Below are positions 10,860-19,810 of a DNA stretch of 64,000 nucleotides, piece after piece. The notes under the pieces are model-generated. The model saw nothing but the letters and a program-made list of their open reading frames with translations. It searched no databases and was not told where the DNA came from. The DNA comes from Opitutaceae bacterium BACL24 MAG-120322-bin51. Lineage in GTDB: Bacteria; Verrucomicrobiota; Verrucomicrobiia; Opitutales; Coraliomargaritaceae. Position 1 is the stretch's first letter. Every line of letters begins with the position of its first letter. Position numbers and translations under genes: made by a program. Where the stretch lies: NCBI GenBank assembly GCA_905182435.1, contig CAJJBN010000011.1:1-64000 (forward strand), read 5' to 3'.

Positions 10860-11056
10860 AAAGAGTGATCAATTTGGCGATTTAATCGAAAGAGTCCACT
10901 CGAGTTTTACATTTCTGCTGCAAAGTAGAAGCGACGCCCTAGGCACTTCAAAACGGCGACTCTTAATAGCACGCGACCAGCGTGCCGCTCCACCTCCTCG
11001 ACAAAGCACTTCGGCGACGGCTTCCATTGGTCAGCGACATCTACGGATCGCAGCGA

Positions 11057-11315
11057 TTACGCCAATCGCTTACTCAGATTGCATCCCGCATCAGACGCCG
11101 AATCAATCGGCAACCCCTCAAGCAGATCTTGCGTTAACACAACACCCGCGCCCGACTGCAGCAAGCTCTCTAGATATGCCGAATCGGCATATTGCGGCAG
11201 CAGCAACTTTGTGATAGGATGCGCCTAACACCAAGCTGAAAGATGGCTCAACAGCTGCGACTCGGTTGCCGCACCTCCAACAACACCAGATCCACATGCC
11301 AGGTATACACATAAA
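11057..11315 (-). pseudogene. decayed response-regulator receiver domain
   Basis: On the minus strand, pieces of a receiver fold can be read in different frames. VYTWHVDLVLLEV (beta3-like) comes first, then GGAATESQLLSHLSAW (alpha3-like). After a stop, ITKLLLPQYADSAYLESLL and QSGAGVVLTQDLLEGL follow, which resemble beta4-alpha4-beta5 of a REC domain with its G-A and the usual T/K region. The pieces are in the right order but interrupted by stops and at least two frame changes. It lies directly downstream of an intact atypical LuxR-type regulator on the same strand, so it may be the relic of a duplicated paralogue. The identification is by eye. Confidence 0.4.
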
Positions 11316-11331
11316 CCCCTTGCTCTCATTC

Positions 11332-11994
11332 TCAAAGACGCCCTAGACGTTGTAGGGCGATTTGCATCAGTTGCTGACTACAGGTGATCGAGAGCTTCGT
11401 TTTGAGACGCTCCTTACAGGTGCTAACAGCCTCCTTGCTAATATCCATTTTAGTCGCGATCGCAGCAGTGGCATGTCCCTGTCCGATCAGGCTCAACACA
11501 TAGAGCTCGAGAGCCGTGAGTTGATCGAAACAATTCATCTCATCACGGGTCGTGCGTTTGGAGAAATCCTTTAGCAACTGATCGGCGATTGCGGCGCTAA
11601 CCACAACTCCGCCAGCAGCGACTCGATGGACTCCATCGACGAGGGCACTCGGCGAACTCCCCTTCATTAAATAACCATTCCCACCCGCGTCTAGGACACG
11701 CCTCGCACAGGTCATTTCAGGGAGTTGAGACAGCACGAGAAACTTAGTTTCAGGATGCGATTCGGACCAATCAGTGATATGCCGTAGGGCATCGTGACCA
11801 TCGAAAATCAAGCCCATCACCACGACATCGAGCTGCAGAACATTAAAGCACTTTGACAGCTCCTTGGGGCGCGAAACACTAGCGACGACCGCTAGCTCCT
11901 CAATCCCGCCAAACAAGGACTCCAGTCCATCACGCAAGATGCAATGCTGGTCCAGTAGCGCGATCGATAAGGCCGCTTTTCTTGCCGGATTCAT
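11332..11994 (-). CDS. atypical NarL/LuxR-type response regulator lacking phospho-Asp
   Basis: 220 residues. The N-terminal receiver-like domain (about 8-125) reads LLDQHCILRDGL where active receivers have an acidic pair, so only D15 is kept and the next position is Gln. At the end of beta3 the phosphoacceptor is replaced: LDVVVMGLIFDG has Gly61 where the family has Asp. The Lys of beta5 survives (YLMKGSSPSALVDGV). A LuxR-type helix-turn-helix follows (about 155-215, LTALELYVLSLIGQGHATAA...). I infer a phosphorylation-independent DNA-binding regulator, or a gene starting to decay. No histidine kinase is nearby. Targets unknown. Confidence 0.85.
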   Translation of the reverse strand: MNPARKAALSIALLDQHCILRDGLESLFGGIEELAVVASVSRPKELSKCFNVLQLDVVVMGLIFDGHDALRHITDWSESHPETKFLVLSQLPEMTCARRVLDAGGNGYLMKGSSPSALVDGVHRVAAGGVVVSAAIADQLLKDFSKRTTRDEMNCFDQLTALELYVLSLIGQGHATAAIATKMDISKEAVSTCKERLKTKLSITCSQQLMQIALQRLGRL

Positions 11995-12639
11995 GAGTTT
12001 TTATTACACCAATTCACTGGCTGTTAATCCGCACTTGCGATGGATATTCAAAAAGTGAATTCCGCGGCGCAACAGGATTTGCATACAGCTGTTCTCATCC
12101 ATTATTCGGCTTAGATTCGCCCCCCGCTAGGCATACTGAGTTAGGATTGCCTCTAGCTTGTGTGCAGTAACAGTCGCGCTGAAGAACCCACAGTTGTAGC
12201 CCGAGACGCTTGTATTTTGGTGAGTCAGCTAGTTTCATTGGCTACTAATTCTGATTGGAGACGGGTAAACAAAGCAGAGCTTGTAGATTACTCAGGCTTG
12301 GGTGATTGGCAATTAATGAATCTAGTCCTTTGGGACCAATCATGCATCAACTAAAAGACGTTATAATAATTGAGCTAAATAAATCCTTTTAACTCCAAAG
12401 TCGCCGCAATACCCGCCACCAAAAACGCAGCGGCTAACTTCAGTTAGTCCAGCGCGGCCCCCCGGACCTCCATTCGCGACTGCCATCATTCACCAAACCT
12501 CGGGGATATCCTCACCGCATTAGCCCGCTAAGGATCTATAATTTACAGAAACCCGCCGATTCCTACGACTCCAGCAACCAATCGCGTTTTTTCACTCTCA
12601 ATCTAGCTCGGTTCATTCAGCTGAAAATCAGGAGTCAGG
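11995..12639. other. gap between regulator and recJ, no supported gene
   Basis: About 645 bases, AT-richer than its neighbours. A 64-codon plus-strand frame (12160-12354) has no recognisable domain or start signal. Near 12375-12425 the minus strand reads KLAAAFLVAGIAATLELKGF before a stop, which looks like the last segment of a membrane protein but has no upstream continuation, so it may be a relic. No tRNA-like fold or clear terminator was seen. Confidence 0.4.
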
Positions 12640-14355
12640 CTAGGCCGACGGCTTCCAGTCGATCAGCGTCACTTGCGGATAGCGACTATTACGCCAATAG
12701 TTCCACGAAAAGCGCACTGCTAAATCAATTGACTGGCCCACTTCCGGCACGCCGTGCATGCGCCATGCGATACCAGCGACGCCACTTCGGCTACCGTCCA
12801 CGATCGGCATACGAAAACGGAAGTTGCCCTCACCGAAGGCGTGCGGCGCTTCTTCAAGGACGACGCCACGCAAACCAAATACTGGCTCGGCATTGCCCTG
12901 ACCAAAGGGATGCAAGCGGTCCAGCTCTTCAAGTAAGCCCTCTTCTAAGTTTTCAACTTCCAACCAAGTGGACAACTGTAGCGATGGCTCAGGTAAGCCA
13001 TCGGGATAGAGCACCTTCAAACTTTTGAGATAGCACTCGGTAAATGCTTTGATGTTCGCGACTTTCAGCGAAACACCGGCCGCCATCGGATGGCCGCCCC
13101 AATGCCCGAGAAAATCGGTACAACGTTGAAAGACTTCGACTAAATTCACCGTCGCCACACTACGCCCGGAGCCATGCGCGTCGTCACCATCCGCACCGAG
13201 AATCACACAAGGCTTGTGAAAATGACGACTCACGCGACTGGCCACGATACCAACGACCCCCGGGTGCCAATCTTCGCCAAACAACACGATACCGGGTTCA
13301 TCCGCAAACTCCTCAGCCGCGCGTTGCTCCGCCAGAGAGGCAATGCCCCGCTCAATACCTTGGCGCTCGCGATTCATCGTATCGAGCTCTTGCGCAATCT
13401 TTTGGCAGGCAGCCAGATCGTCGCTCAACAGCAGGTTCATCGGCAGTGACGCATCACCCAAGCGCCCACTAGCATTAATGCGCGGCGCGAGTTTAAATGA
13501 AATATCAGATGCCGCCATTTCTTGACTGGCATCCATGCCGCTAATTTCGGCCAAGGCACCAATCCCAATACGGCCATTCGCACGCAGGTGGCGTAAGCCG
13601 AACCATGAGAGGATACGATTTTCCCCGCGCAACGGCACGAGGTCGGCAATCGTGCCCATCGCGACGAGGTCCAGATAATCTTTGAGTTGAATGCCATCCA
13701 CGCGCGGATCTTCAGCCTCGCGACGACTTTTCAGGAGTCCGTGCAAGAGCTTAAACACTAGGCCCGCGGTACACAAATCGCGCCACGGCGCATCTTCAAC
13801 ATCGTTCACATGCGGGTTTACAAAAATGCACCCTTCAGGCGCGACCGTCTTAGTCTGGTGATGGTCGACTACAATCACATCGCAGCCCAACTCACGCAAA
13901 TACGCGATCGGCTCGTGCGCGTTAGTGCCACAGTCCAGCGCAATAAATAGATCTGGCACTTCACCTGCGAAGACACGGGTGATCGCCTCACGACTCAAGC
14001 CGTAGCCCTCATCTAACCGCAGCGGCACGCAATAGCGCGGCTCTAGACCGAGCGTGCGCAACATACTGACGAGCTGCACGGTACTGGTCACGCCATCAAC
14101 ATCGTAATCGCCAAACACCAACACCGACTCCTTCGCCTCAATTGCCTGCTCGATACGCGTCACCGCTGCGCGAAGGTTTTTCAGCGCAAAGGGGTTATCG
14201 AGCTGAGCAAGACGCGGGCGTAGAAACTCTTCCGCCGCTTCGACCGTCGCCAAACCGCGCTGCGAGAGCAATTCGCCCATAACTTTAGACACACGCAACT
14301 CCGCGCTTAAATCAGCGGCGATTGTGTCGTTGGTCTCAGTTAGCGTCCAAAGCAT
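12640..14355 (-). CDS. recJ: single-stranded-DNA-specific exonuclease RecJ
   Basis: 571 residues, standard RecJ length. A 5'-3' ssDNA exonuclease acting in recombinational and mismatch repair. DHH phosphoesterase motifs are present in order: VFGDYDVDGVTSTVQL (about 79), LDCGTNAHE, VVDHHQTKTVAPEG (DHH), GTIADLVPL, then APRINASGRLGDA before the DHHA1 half with GEDWHPGVVGIVASR and SGRSVATVNLVEVF (about 395), and GGHPMAAGVSL. The C-terminal OB fold ends at DWKPSA. The gene is separated from secDF by a terminator, so it is transcribed separately. Confidence 0.96.
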   Translation of the reverse strand: MLWTLTETNDTIAADLSAELRVSKVMGELLSQRGLATVEAAEEFLRPRLAQLDNPFALKNLRAAVTRIEQAIEAKESVLVFGDYDVDGVTSTVQLVSMLRTLGLEPRYCVPLRLDEGYGLSREAITRVFAGEVPDLFIALDCGTNAHEPIAYLRELGCDVIVVDHHQTKTVAPEGCIFVNPHVNDVEDAPWRDLCTAGLVFKLLHGLLKSRREAEDPRVDGIQLKDYLDLVAMGTIADLVPLRGENRILSWFGLRHLRANGRIGIGALAEISGMDASQEMAASDISFKLAPRINASGRLGDASLPMNLLLSDDLAACQKIAQELDTMNRERQGIERGIASLAEQRAAEEFADEPGIVLFGEDWHPGVVGIVASRVSRHFHKPCVILGADGDDAHGSGRSVATVNLVEVFQRCTDFLGHWGGHPMAAGVSLKVANIKAFTECYLKSLKVLYPDGLPEPSLQLSTWLEVENLEEGLLEELDRLHPFGQGNAEPVFGLRGVVLEEAPHAFGEGNFRFRMPIVDGSRSGVAGIAWRMHGVPEVGQSIDLAVRFSWNYWRNSRYPQVTLIDWKPSA

Positions 14356-14410
14356 AAATTAGTGTGTTGATGTTAGAATCGTAGCGCTGGCGATTGGCGA
14401 CTTCAATCGA

Positions 14411-14453
14411 TCATTTAAAATAAAAAATGGCGAACCGTTACCGATTCGCCATT
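14411..14453 (-). terminator. rho-independent terminator after secDF
   Basis: On the minus strand a 9-bp stem AATGGCGAA / TTCGCCATT with a 10-base loop is followed by TTTTTATTTTAAATG. It lies about 30 bases past the secDF stop. Confidence 0.85.
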
Positions 14454-14482
14454 CCTGTTTCAGAAATTAACCATTGATCCGC

Positions 14483-17020
14483 TTAATTCTCACTCGAGCT
14501 CTCCCACTCGTAGCGCTTCGGCGTGAGCTGATGCTCTTCGACGTGGCGACGGTCACCCTTGTGCCACCAGTAGAATACGGGGCTGGCGATGAAGATCGAG
14601 GAGAACGTTCCGGTAAGAATACCAATAATAAAGATGAAGGAGAAATCAGTGATGACTCCGGCTCCGAAGATGTACAGCGACAGAGCCGCAAGCAATGTGG
14701 TGATACTGGTGAGCAATGTGCGAGAGAACACTCGGCTGAGCGCAAGATTGATAATCGAGCGTAAATCCGTACCGGGGTTGAGTTCCAATTCTTCACGGAT
14801 ACGGTCAAAGGCAACGATCGTATCATTGATCGAGTAACCCACGATCATTAGAATCGCAGCCAACATCGGAGCGGTGAATTGGCCGCTCACAAAGATCCCC
14901 AGTTCGCCGCAAATGACGAAGATGCCGATCGTCATCAAGACGTCGTGAATCGTTGCGACGACCGCGCCGACTCCGTAGCCTACTTCGAAGCGGAAAGCGA
15001 CGTAGAGGAGGATGCCACCCAATGCGCACAGCACAGAATAAAGCGCATTCCATTGAATGCTCTTAGATACAGATGCACCGATTTGAGTGATGCCAGTCTC
15101 GATCAGATTCGCATCCGGGAAAGCCGCTTGAAGCTGCTCGAGAACCGGACGTGCTTGATCAAATGGTGTTTGCAACTTCAGGATTTCAACATCCTGCCCA
15201 ATAAGGCTCTGGTAAATCGGAGTCACATCACCGAGATCCTGGTCCGCCACCACTTGCATGATCTCATCAGCGCCGAGGCGTTGGTCATATGCGACTGTCA
15301 TCTCATCACCACCGGTAAAATCTTTACCCAAGATGTTGTCATGGTGAACCACTACACTAACAACACCCGCGAGCACGATCAGCCAAGAAACGATAAACGC
15401 AGGCTTACGGAATTTAAAGAAATCGAGCTTCTTGGACGGGAAGAGGTCCATGCCCAGCACTTTTCGCAAACCGATACGATGCACGAGGAAGTCGACCAAC
15501 AATCGAGTCACTACCAGCGCACAGAAGATCGACGCACAAATACCAATTGCGAGTGTGATGCCGAAGCCCTTAACCGGACCAGTGCCGAGCCAGATCAGAA
15601 TCGACGCCGTGATCAAAGTCGTGACGTTGGCGTCCACAATCGTCGAAGTTACCTTATCAAATGCACCTGCGGTGGCATTCTTAATACTTTTACCGCCCTT
15701 AAGCTCTTCACGTAAACGCTCGAAGATCAAAATATTGGCATCCACCCCCATCCCGAGTGTCAACACCAGTGCCGCGACACCGGGAAGTGTCAGCGTCGCA
15801 CCAAGGCTGGCAAGTACACCAAGAACGATGACGATATTAACCAAAGCGGAAATGACGGCGACCACGCCGCCAGCAAAATAATAAAGGAGCATGAATCCGA
15901 CCACCAGACAGGCACCCCACTGAGCTGCATTGATCGAGCTAGCGCGTGCGCCTGCAGCCAATGTTGGTTGCACCTCATACATCTGGTCCACACGCAACTC
16001 AACCGCGAGCGGATTATTCAAGACATTGGCAAGAGCGATCGCTTCACGTTGCGAGTAAGTCCCAGTGATCTGCGCGCGACTAGACAGCACGCCGTTCACA
16101 GTTGGTGCCGAGTAAAGCTTGCCGTCGAGGACAATGGCAAGGGGCTTGCCGATCATTCTTTCAGTTACAGCAGCGAGAATGTCCGCACCATCGCTGGTCA
16201 TTTCGAGATTGATCTGAAAACCACCAGTCTGCGTTTGCGAGACATAGGCATCATCGACGATTTCACCAGTCGCTTCTGGAATGAGCTTAACAAACATGCG
16301 CCGCTCAAAGACTTCACCCGTCTTACGATCTTCATTTTCCTCAGCGAGCACTTCATAGCCGACAGGATATTTGTTCTTTGCAGTCGTGTCAGGGCTCAGG
16401 GTCTCATGCACCGAGCGGAACTCGAGGCGAGCTGGCTTTTTCAAGTCTTCCAGCACCTCTGGGTTATCCTTAGTGGACAGGCCAGCGATTTGAATCTCGA
16501 TCGCGTCATCGCCAACAGGACGAATGATCGGCTCAGCCACACCGTGACCGTCCAAACGACTACCCATGATTTCGATGGCGTCCTTTAGCTGCTCAGCTTG
16601 TTCGAATTTACTACCTGGAGCATCCTCAGCAATCTTCAGCGTCACACCGACGCCGCCTTTAAGGTCGAGGCCGAGGCGTAGATTGCTCTGCGCGGAACTG
16701 AGGATGTGCTTAAGCAGGATATCGTTGCGCTTATTTTGATTCGCCACGTCGCGCAAGTTCACCTGCGGAAAGAACACCGCATAGTCGATGTCGTCTTCGG
16801 CACCCATCTCGCGTAATGCCAGAAACAGTGTCTTCGACTTCTTCGAATCAACGCGGGCCTCAGCGCGCTCCATGATGGAAGCGAACTCAGTAGTTTCCGC
16901 AGTCGCTTGCTCGAGGATGTAGTCCTCGAAAGGACGATCCTTCAAGGGAGAGATCTCAGCGACGCACCAAAAGATGATGACTGCCGTGAGGAGGAATTTC
17001 CAAAGTATATTGCCGGACAT
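14483..17020 (-). CDS. secDF: fused protein translocase subunit SecDF
   Basis: 845 residues joining SecD (about 1-500) and SecF (about 515-845), as in Bacillus and many Verrucomicrobia. It uses the proton gradient to help pull secreted proteins through SecYEG. A first membrane span lies at 7-22, then the periplasmic P1 domain with the signature LGLDLKGGVGV (from about 115), then five spans including TLGMGVDANILIFERLREE. The SecF half has GKDFTGGDEMTVAY, TIHDVLMTIGIF and GYSINDTIVAFDRIREELE. Two RND-type six-helix blocks are therefore present. It is 27 bases downstream of yajC in the classic yajC-secD-secF order. Confidence 0.96.
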   Translation of the reverse strand: MSGNILWKFLLTAVIIFWCVAEISPLKDRPFEDYILEQATAETTEFASIMERAEARVDSKKSKTLFLALREMGAEDDIDYAVFFPQVNLRDVANQNKRNDILLKHILSSAQSNLRLGLDLKGGVGVTLKIAEDAPGSKFEQAEQLKDAIEIMGSRLDGHGVAEPIIRPVGDDAIEIQIAGLSTKDNPEVLEDLKKPARLEFRSVHETLSPDTTAKNKYPVGYEVLAEENEDRKTGEVFERRMFVKLIPEATGEIVDDAYVSQTQTGGFQINLEMTSDGADILAAVTERMIGKPLAIVLDGKLYSAPTVNGVLSSRAQITGTYSQREAIALANVLNNPLAVELRVDQMYEVQPTLAAGARASSINAAQWGACLVVGFMLLYYFAGGVVAVISALVNIVIVLGVLASLGATLTLPGVAALVLTLGMGVDANILIFERLREELKGGKSIKNATAGAFDKVTSTIVDANVTTLITASILIWLGTGPVKGFGITLAIGICASIFCALVVTRLLVDFLVHRIGLRKVLGMDLFPSKKLDFFKFRKPAFIVSWLIVLAGVVSVVVHHDNILGKDFTGGDEMTVAYDQRLGADEIMQVVADQDLGDVTPIYQSLIGQDVEILKLQTPFDQARPVLEQLQAAFPDANLIETGITQIGASVSKSIQWNALYSVLCALGGILLYVAFRFEVGYGVGAVVATIHDVLMTIGIFVICGELGIFVSGQFTAPMLAAILMIVGYSINDTIVAFDRIREELELNPGTDLRSIINLALSRVFSRTLLTSITTLLAALSLYIFGAGVITDFSFIFIIGILTGTFSSIFIASPVFYWWHKGDRRHVEEHQLTPKRYEWESSSEN

Positions 17021-17047
17021 GGGATATTTATATGTATTCAGGTCGAA

Positions 17048-17374
17048 TTAATCGACGATGGTTGCTTCGATTTTACTTGAGACAAAGCCCTTACCGAGCT
17101 CGATTCGTGTGTTCTCCGCGATTTCGACGACAAAGCGGTCGTCTTTCACGCGAGTAACTGTGCCAAAAAGACCGCCAGTCGTGACGATTTCATCGCCCTT
17201 CTTGATCTCGGTGAGCATCTTATCATGCGCTTTTTGGCGCTTGCGCTGTGGCGCGATGATGAGAAACCACATGCCTAGAAACAACAGGACAATCGGCAGG
17301 AACTGGCCCAGGCCGCCACCGGAGGGCGCTGCTTGAGCAAGAGGTAGGAGAGAATAAATTTCTGGAAGTGCCAT
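17048..17374 (-). CDS. yajC: preprotein translocase subunit YajC
   Basis: 108 residues from ATG 17374, chosen because MALPEIYSLLPLAQA fits a YajC start, whereas the longer frame adds 11 unrelated residues. One membrane span (FLPIVLLFLGMWFLIIAPQ) precedes the conserved RKRQKAHDKMLTEIKKGDEIVT-type basic helix and a small beta domain (TGGLFGTVTRVKDDRFVVEI). YajC binds SecDF and forms part of the holotranslocon in the inner membrane. It is the first gene of the yajC-secDF operon. No Shine-Dalgarno motif is seen; the palindromic repeat at 17508-17577 lies upstream. Confidence 0.94.
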   Translation of the reverse strand: MALPEIYSLLPLAQAAPSGGGLGQFLPIVLLFLGMWFLIIAPQRKRQKAHDKMLTEIKKGDEIVTTGGLFGTVTRVKDDRFVVEIAENTRIELGKGFVSSKIEATIVD

Positions 17375-17507
17375 AATATTGTGAACGTGGAAAAACGGGA
17401 GACGCAAAGGCAGTCGCTCCTAAATGGCAAGTATCTATTCTCTTTGTAGTGTTTTAGAGCTTTGATGGTCAGGCTAGGCTAAGCGTAATTCGTTTAATTC
17501 TAAAGCT

Positions 17508-17577
17508 AAAGGAGAGTGGGCGAACCGCCCACAGCATTCCTCATCCGCCAATGAGGCCGAGTCGCCCTCACTCCTTT
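17508..17577. repeat. GGGCGACTCGCCC palindromic repeat family, copy R2
   Basis: Opens with AAAGGAGAGTGGGCGA and closes with CCGAGTCGCCCTCACTCCTTT in two parts, so its ends are inverted copies. The right end abuts the menA stop codon (on the minus strand the stop TGA is followed directly by AAGGAG), as copy R4 abuts the stop of the gene before it. Confidence 0.7.
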
Positions 17578-18464
17578 CACAAAAGGACCCCGAGCAGCAA
17601 TCCGCCGGAAAACAACACACCGTACGCGGCCACTACTTTGGCCGAACCCTTTAACGCTGCCAGAAACTCCACCGGCCCCTCGGCCGCAGATAGCCGAGCG
17701 CCTAGCAATACCGCATACAGCACTGGCAGCAGCGCAACAAAGACAAACGGACCATATCCAATCGCCCAGAAGCCGAGCACCACCGCTCCGGCAAGCAAAG
17801 CTGACGCATAATACTGCATCTGCGCAAAGCGCCGCCCAAGCAAGACCACCAAGGTGCGCTTTCGAGCCGCGCGATCCTCGTCAAGGTCTCGATAATTGTT
17901 CACCACCAAAATGTTATTAACCAGTAAGCCGCAACCGAGCCCAAGCAACACCACCTCAGGCGAGATTGTGCCGGTCTGCACAAAATACGTGCAACCCACC
18001 GCCACGAATCCGAAAAATAGCACCACGAATACATCGCCCAGCCCATTATAAGCCAACGGATACGGCCCACCCGTATAAAGCCATGCACAAGCCACGCTCG
18101 CCACGCCAACCACCAGCAACCACCAGCCGCCAAATGGAATCAGCCCGAGCCCCACGCAAAATCCAGCAGCCAACACCAGAATCGTCGCTCGCCGCATAGT
18201 ACGCGGGGCAATCAATCCTGCCGCCACTGCTCGCCGCGGCCCAAGTCGCGCCTCGGTATCGGTGCCTTTAATACCGTCCAGATAGTCATTGGCAAAATTC
18301 GTGCCGATCTGGATCAGCAGCGCAAAGGCCAAACAAATCGCCGCCGCACGCCAGTCAAACGCGCCGTCCGCATACGCCAAGCTCGACGCCAGCATGACTG
18401 GCACCACTGCCGCCGGCAGTGTCTTCGGACGCATCGCTTCGAACCAGATATTTGCAGAGGACAT
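17577..18464 (-). CDS. menA: 1,4-dihydroxy-2-naphthoate polyprenyltransferase
   Basis: 295 residues, about eight or nine membrane spans. It attaches the polyprenyl tail to dihydroxynaphthoate in the inner membrane, the penultimate step of menaquinone synthesis. WFEAMRPKTLPAAVVPVML (near residue 7) is the MenA opening. The first Asp-rich motif is NFANDYLDGIKGTDTEARLGPRR (about 57-80), read in parts, and the second NNYRDLDEDRAARKRTL (about 190). Both bind Mg2+-pyrophosphate. Other men genes are not in this window. A CT-rich tract precedes the start. The stop codon overlaps the end of repeat R2. Confidence 0.95.
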   Translation of the reverse strand: MSSANIWFEAMRPKTLPAAVVPVMLASSLAYADGAFDWRAAAICLAFALLIQIGTNFANDYLDGIKGTDTEARLGPRRAVAAGLIAPRTMRRATILVLAAGFCVGLGLIPFGGWWLLVVGVASVACAWLYTGGPYPLAYNGLGDVFVVLFFGFVAVGCTYFVQTGTISPEVVLLGLGCGLLVNNILVVNNYRDLDEDRAARKRTLVVLLGRRFAQMQYYASALLAGAVVLGFWAIGYGPFVFVALLPVLYAVLLGARLSAAEGPVEFLAALKGSAKVVAAYGVLFSGGLLLGVLL

Positions 18465-18470
18465 ACTTTA

Positions 18471-18535
18471 AGAGGCTTGAAACCGGAGAGCTGAGACTTG
18501 AGAGAGGAAACTTGAGACGGTAGACCTGAGTTAGA
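18471..18535 (-). other. CT-word tract upstream of menA
   Basis: Read on the minus strand this is a chain of CTCAAGTTTC, CTCAAGTCTCAG and CTCTCCGGTTTCAAG words running up to the menA start. The same words occur at 35113-35150 and 59866-59960. Confidence 0.5.
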
Positions 18536-18583
18536 AATAAGAACTCCTAGCACGCCAAGCGAATTCAGTCGACACTGCAGCCG

Positions 18584-18611
18584 TTGACCTCGGCCAGCAT
18601 ACAATTATACT
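18584..18611 (+). promoter_or_regulatory. sigma-70-type promoter, probably leaderless, for pcm
   Basis: TTGACC (18584-18589), a 16-base spacer and TATACT (18606-18611). The pcm ATG begins only 6 bases after the -10 box, about where transcription would start, so the mRNA would have little or no 5' leader. Confidence 0.6.
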
Positions 18612-18617
18612 GTAACT

Positions 18618-19223
18618 ATGAGCTATTACTCACAAGCTGAACCGCTGGTAAGACGAATCCGTTCCGCCTCAGTCCGCAAGGCCTTTACTCACACCGACCG
18701 CAGCCGTTTTGTCCTACCCCAACTCAAAATGAGTGCGTGGTTGGACCACCCACTCCCCATCGGCCACTATGCCACTATTTCGCAGCCTTCACTCGTGGCT
18801 AAAATGACAGAATGGCTCGAACTCACTCCCGATTGCCGCGTGCTTGAAATCGGCACTGGCTCCGGCTATCAAACAGCTCTTCTCGCCCAACTGTCTGCCG
18901 CCGTTTATACCGTCGAAATCAGCAAGCAACTCTCCCAACGCGCCGAATCCCGGCTGCAAGCACTCGGCTATCGTAGTATCTACTTTCGCATCCGCGACGG
19001 GGCACGCGGCTGGCCAGATACCGCTCCCTTCGACCGCATCATCGCGACCGTGGCGTTCCCCGATCGCCCCACCGAGCTTCTCAACCAACTCTCCGCAGAG
19101 GGCATCTGCCTCGTGCCAATAGGTCTGCCGAGAGAAACGCAGCAACTCGTTCAATACCAAAGGCACGGCACCAGCATCACCGAGCGTACCCGATGCCACG
19201 TGCGCTTCCTCGGCCTAAGATAG
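18618..19223 (+). CDS. pcm: protein-L-isoaspartate O-methyltransferase
   Basis: 201 residues. It methylates L-isoaspartyl residues of aged proteins with S-adenosylmethionine, starting their repair. The family signatures are present: PLPIGHYATISQPSLVAKM (near 54; the usual H-G-Q-T-I-S-Q-P is altered to H-Y-A-T-I-S-Q-P), the SAM-binding VLEIGTGSGYQTALLA (about 75-90), VYTVEISKQLSQRA, and FDRIIATVAFPDRPTELL. The changed GQ pair lies in the substrate/SAM pocket and could alter activity; the rest is normal. The start follows a -10 box by six bases. Confidence 0.92.
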   Translation: MSYYSQAEPLVRRIRSASVRKAFTHTDRSRFVLPQLKMSAWLDHPLPIGHYATISQPSLVAKMTEWLELTPDCRVLEIGTGSGYQTALLAQLSAAVYTVEISKQLSQRAESRLQALGYRSIYFRIRDGARGWPDTAPFDRIIATVAFPDRPTELLNQLSAEGICLVPIGLPRETQQLVQYQRHGTSITERTRCHVRFLGLR

Positions 19224-19331
19224 CCCCACTTGCCGAGCTCTCCAGTCGCTGGCTGTTCCGCGCGGAGCTCTTCATGCTGTTTTATGTAGCTAAGGTGAAT
19301 CTAGCATACGACAGTAAGACGACCACTCCCC

Positions 19332-19673
19332 ATGAAAAACTGCCCCTACTGCGCTGAAGAGATCCAAGATGTCGCCATCAAATGCAAGCATTGTGGCGAA
19401 TTCCTCGACGGTGCCACGCGCCACCCCGCGCTTCCAACCGACCCACCCGCCAAGGGTAAATGGTATTTTAACACGTCCAGTGTCGTCATCGCATTGCTCT
19501 GTGTCGGCCCGCTCGCACTGCCACTCATCTGGTGGAATCCACGCTGGGGCGCCAAGCGAAAAGCGAGCCTGACCGTCATCGTGCTCCTCCTCTCATCGCT
19601 ACTCACCATCGCCAGCATTCAAGCACTGCGTACAATCGAAGAAATATATACTGAGCTGATGCGCAGTATGTAG
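19332..19673 (+). CDS. zinc-ribbon membrane protein
   Basis: 113 residues. The N-terminus is a double CxxC zinc ribbon (MKNCPYCAEEIQDVAIKCKH then CGEFLDG), common in small bacterial membrane proteins. A Pro-rich linker and two hydrophobic spans follow (about 52-75 and 80-100), interrupted by WNPRWGAKRKA. No catalytic motif is seen. Function unknown; the ribbon could bind a partner protein or nucleic acid at the membrane. It lies alone between pcm and a minus-strand gene. Confidence 0.8.
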   Translation: MKNCPYCAEEIQDVAIKCKHCGEFLDGATRHPALPTDPPAKGKWYFNTSSVVIALLCVGPLALPLIWWNPRWGAKRKASLTVIVLLLSSLLTIASIQALRTIEEIYTELMRSM

Positions 19674-19810
19674 TGGCGACGCGAATCCCATGTGGCCTCG
19701 ATTGGCAGAGCTAGGATCTCCAGCGCACGCTAGCCCGCGGATTCGGCCATTTCGTCACCCCCGCTGCCGCTCAGGTCTTCAGCAAATCGGTTGATCAAAA
19801 AGCAACGACC

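Noticed and set aside
10822-11214. 130-codon plus-strand frame opposite pdxJ start and receiver relic
   Set aside because: Low-complexity Ala/Thr/Pro/Arg composition typical of an antisense shadow; no start signal.
12160-12354. 64-codon plus-strand frame in the regulator-recJ gap
   Set aside because: No recognisable domain, no ribosome site and no context; listed only under the gap.
12370-12430. KLAAAFLVAGIAATLEL membrane-like tail on the minus strand
   Set aside because: A stop codon lies just upstream in the same frame, so at most a relic; too short to call a pseudogene.
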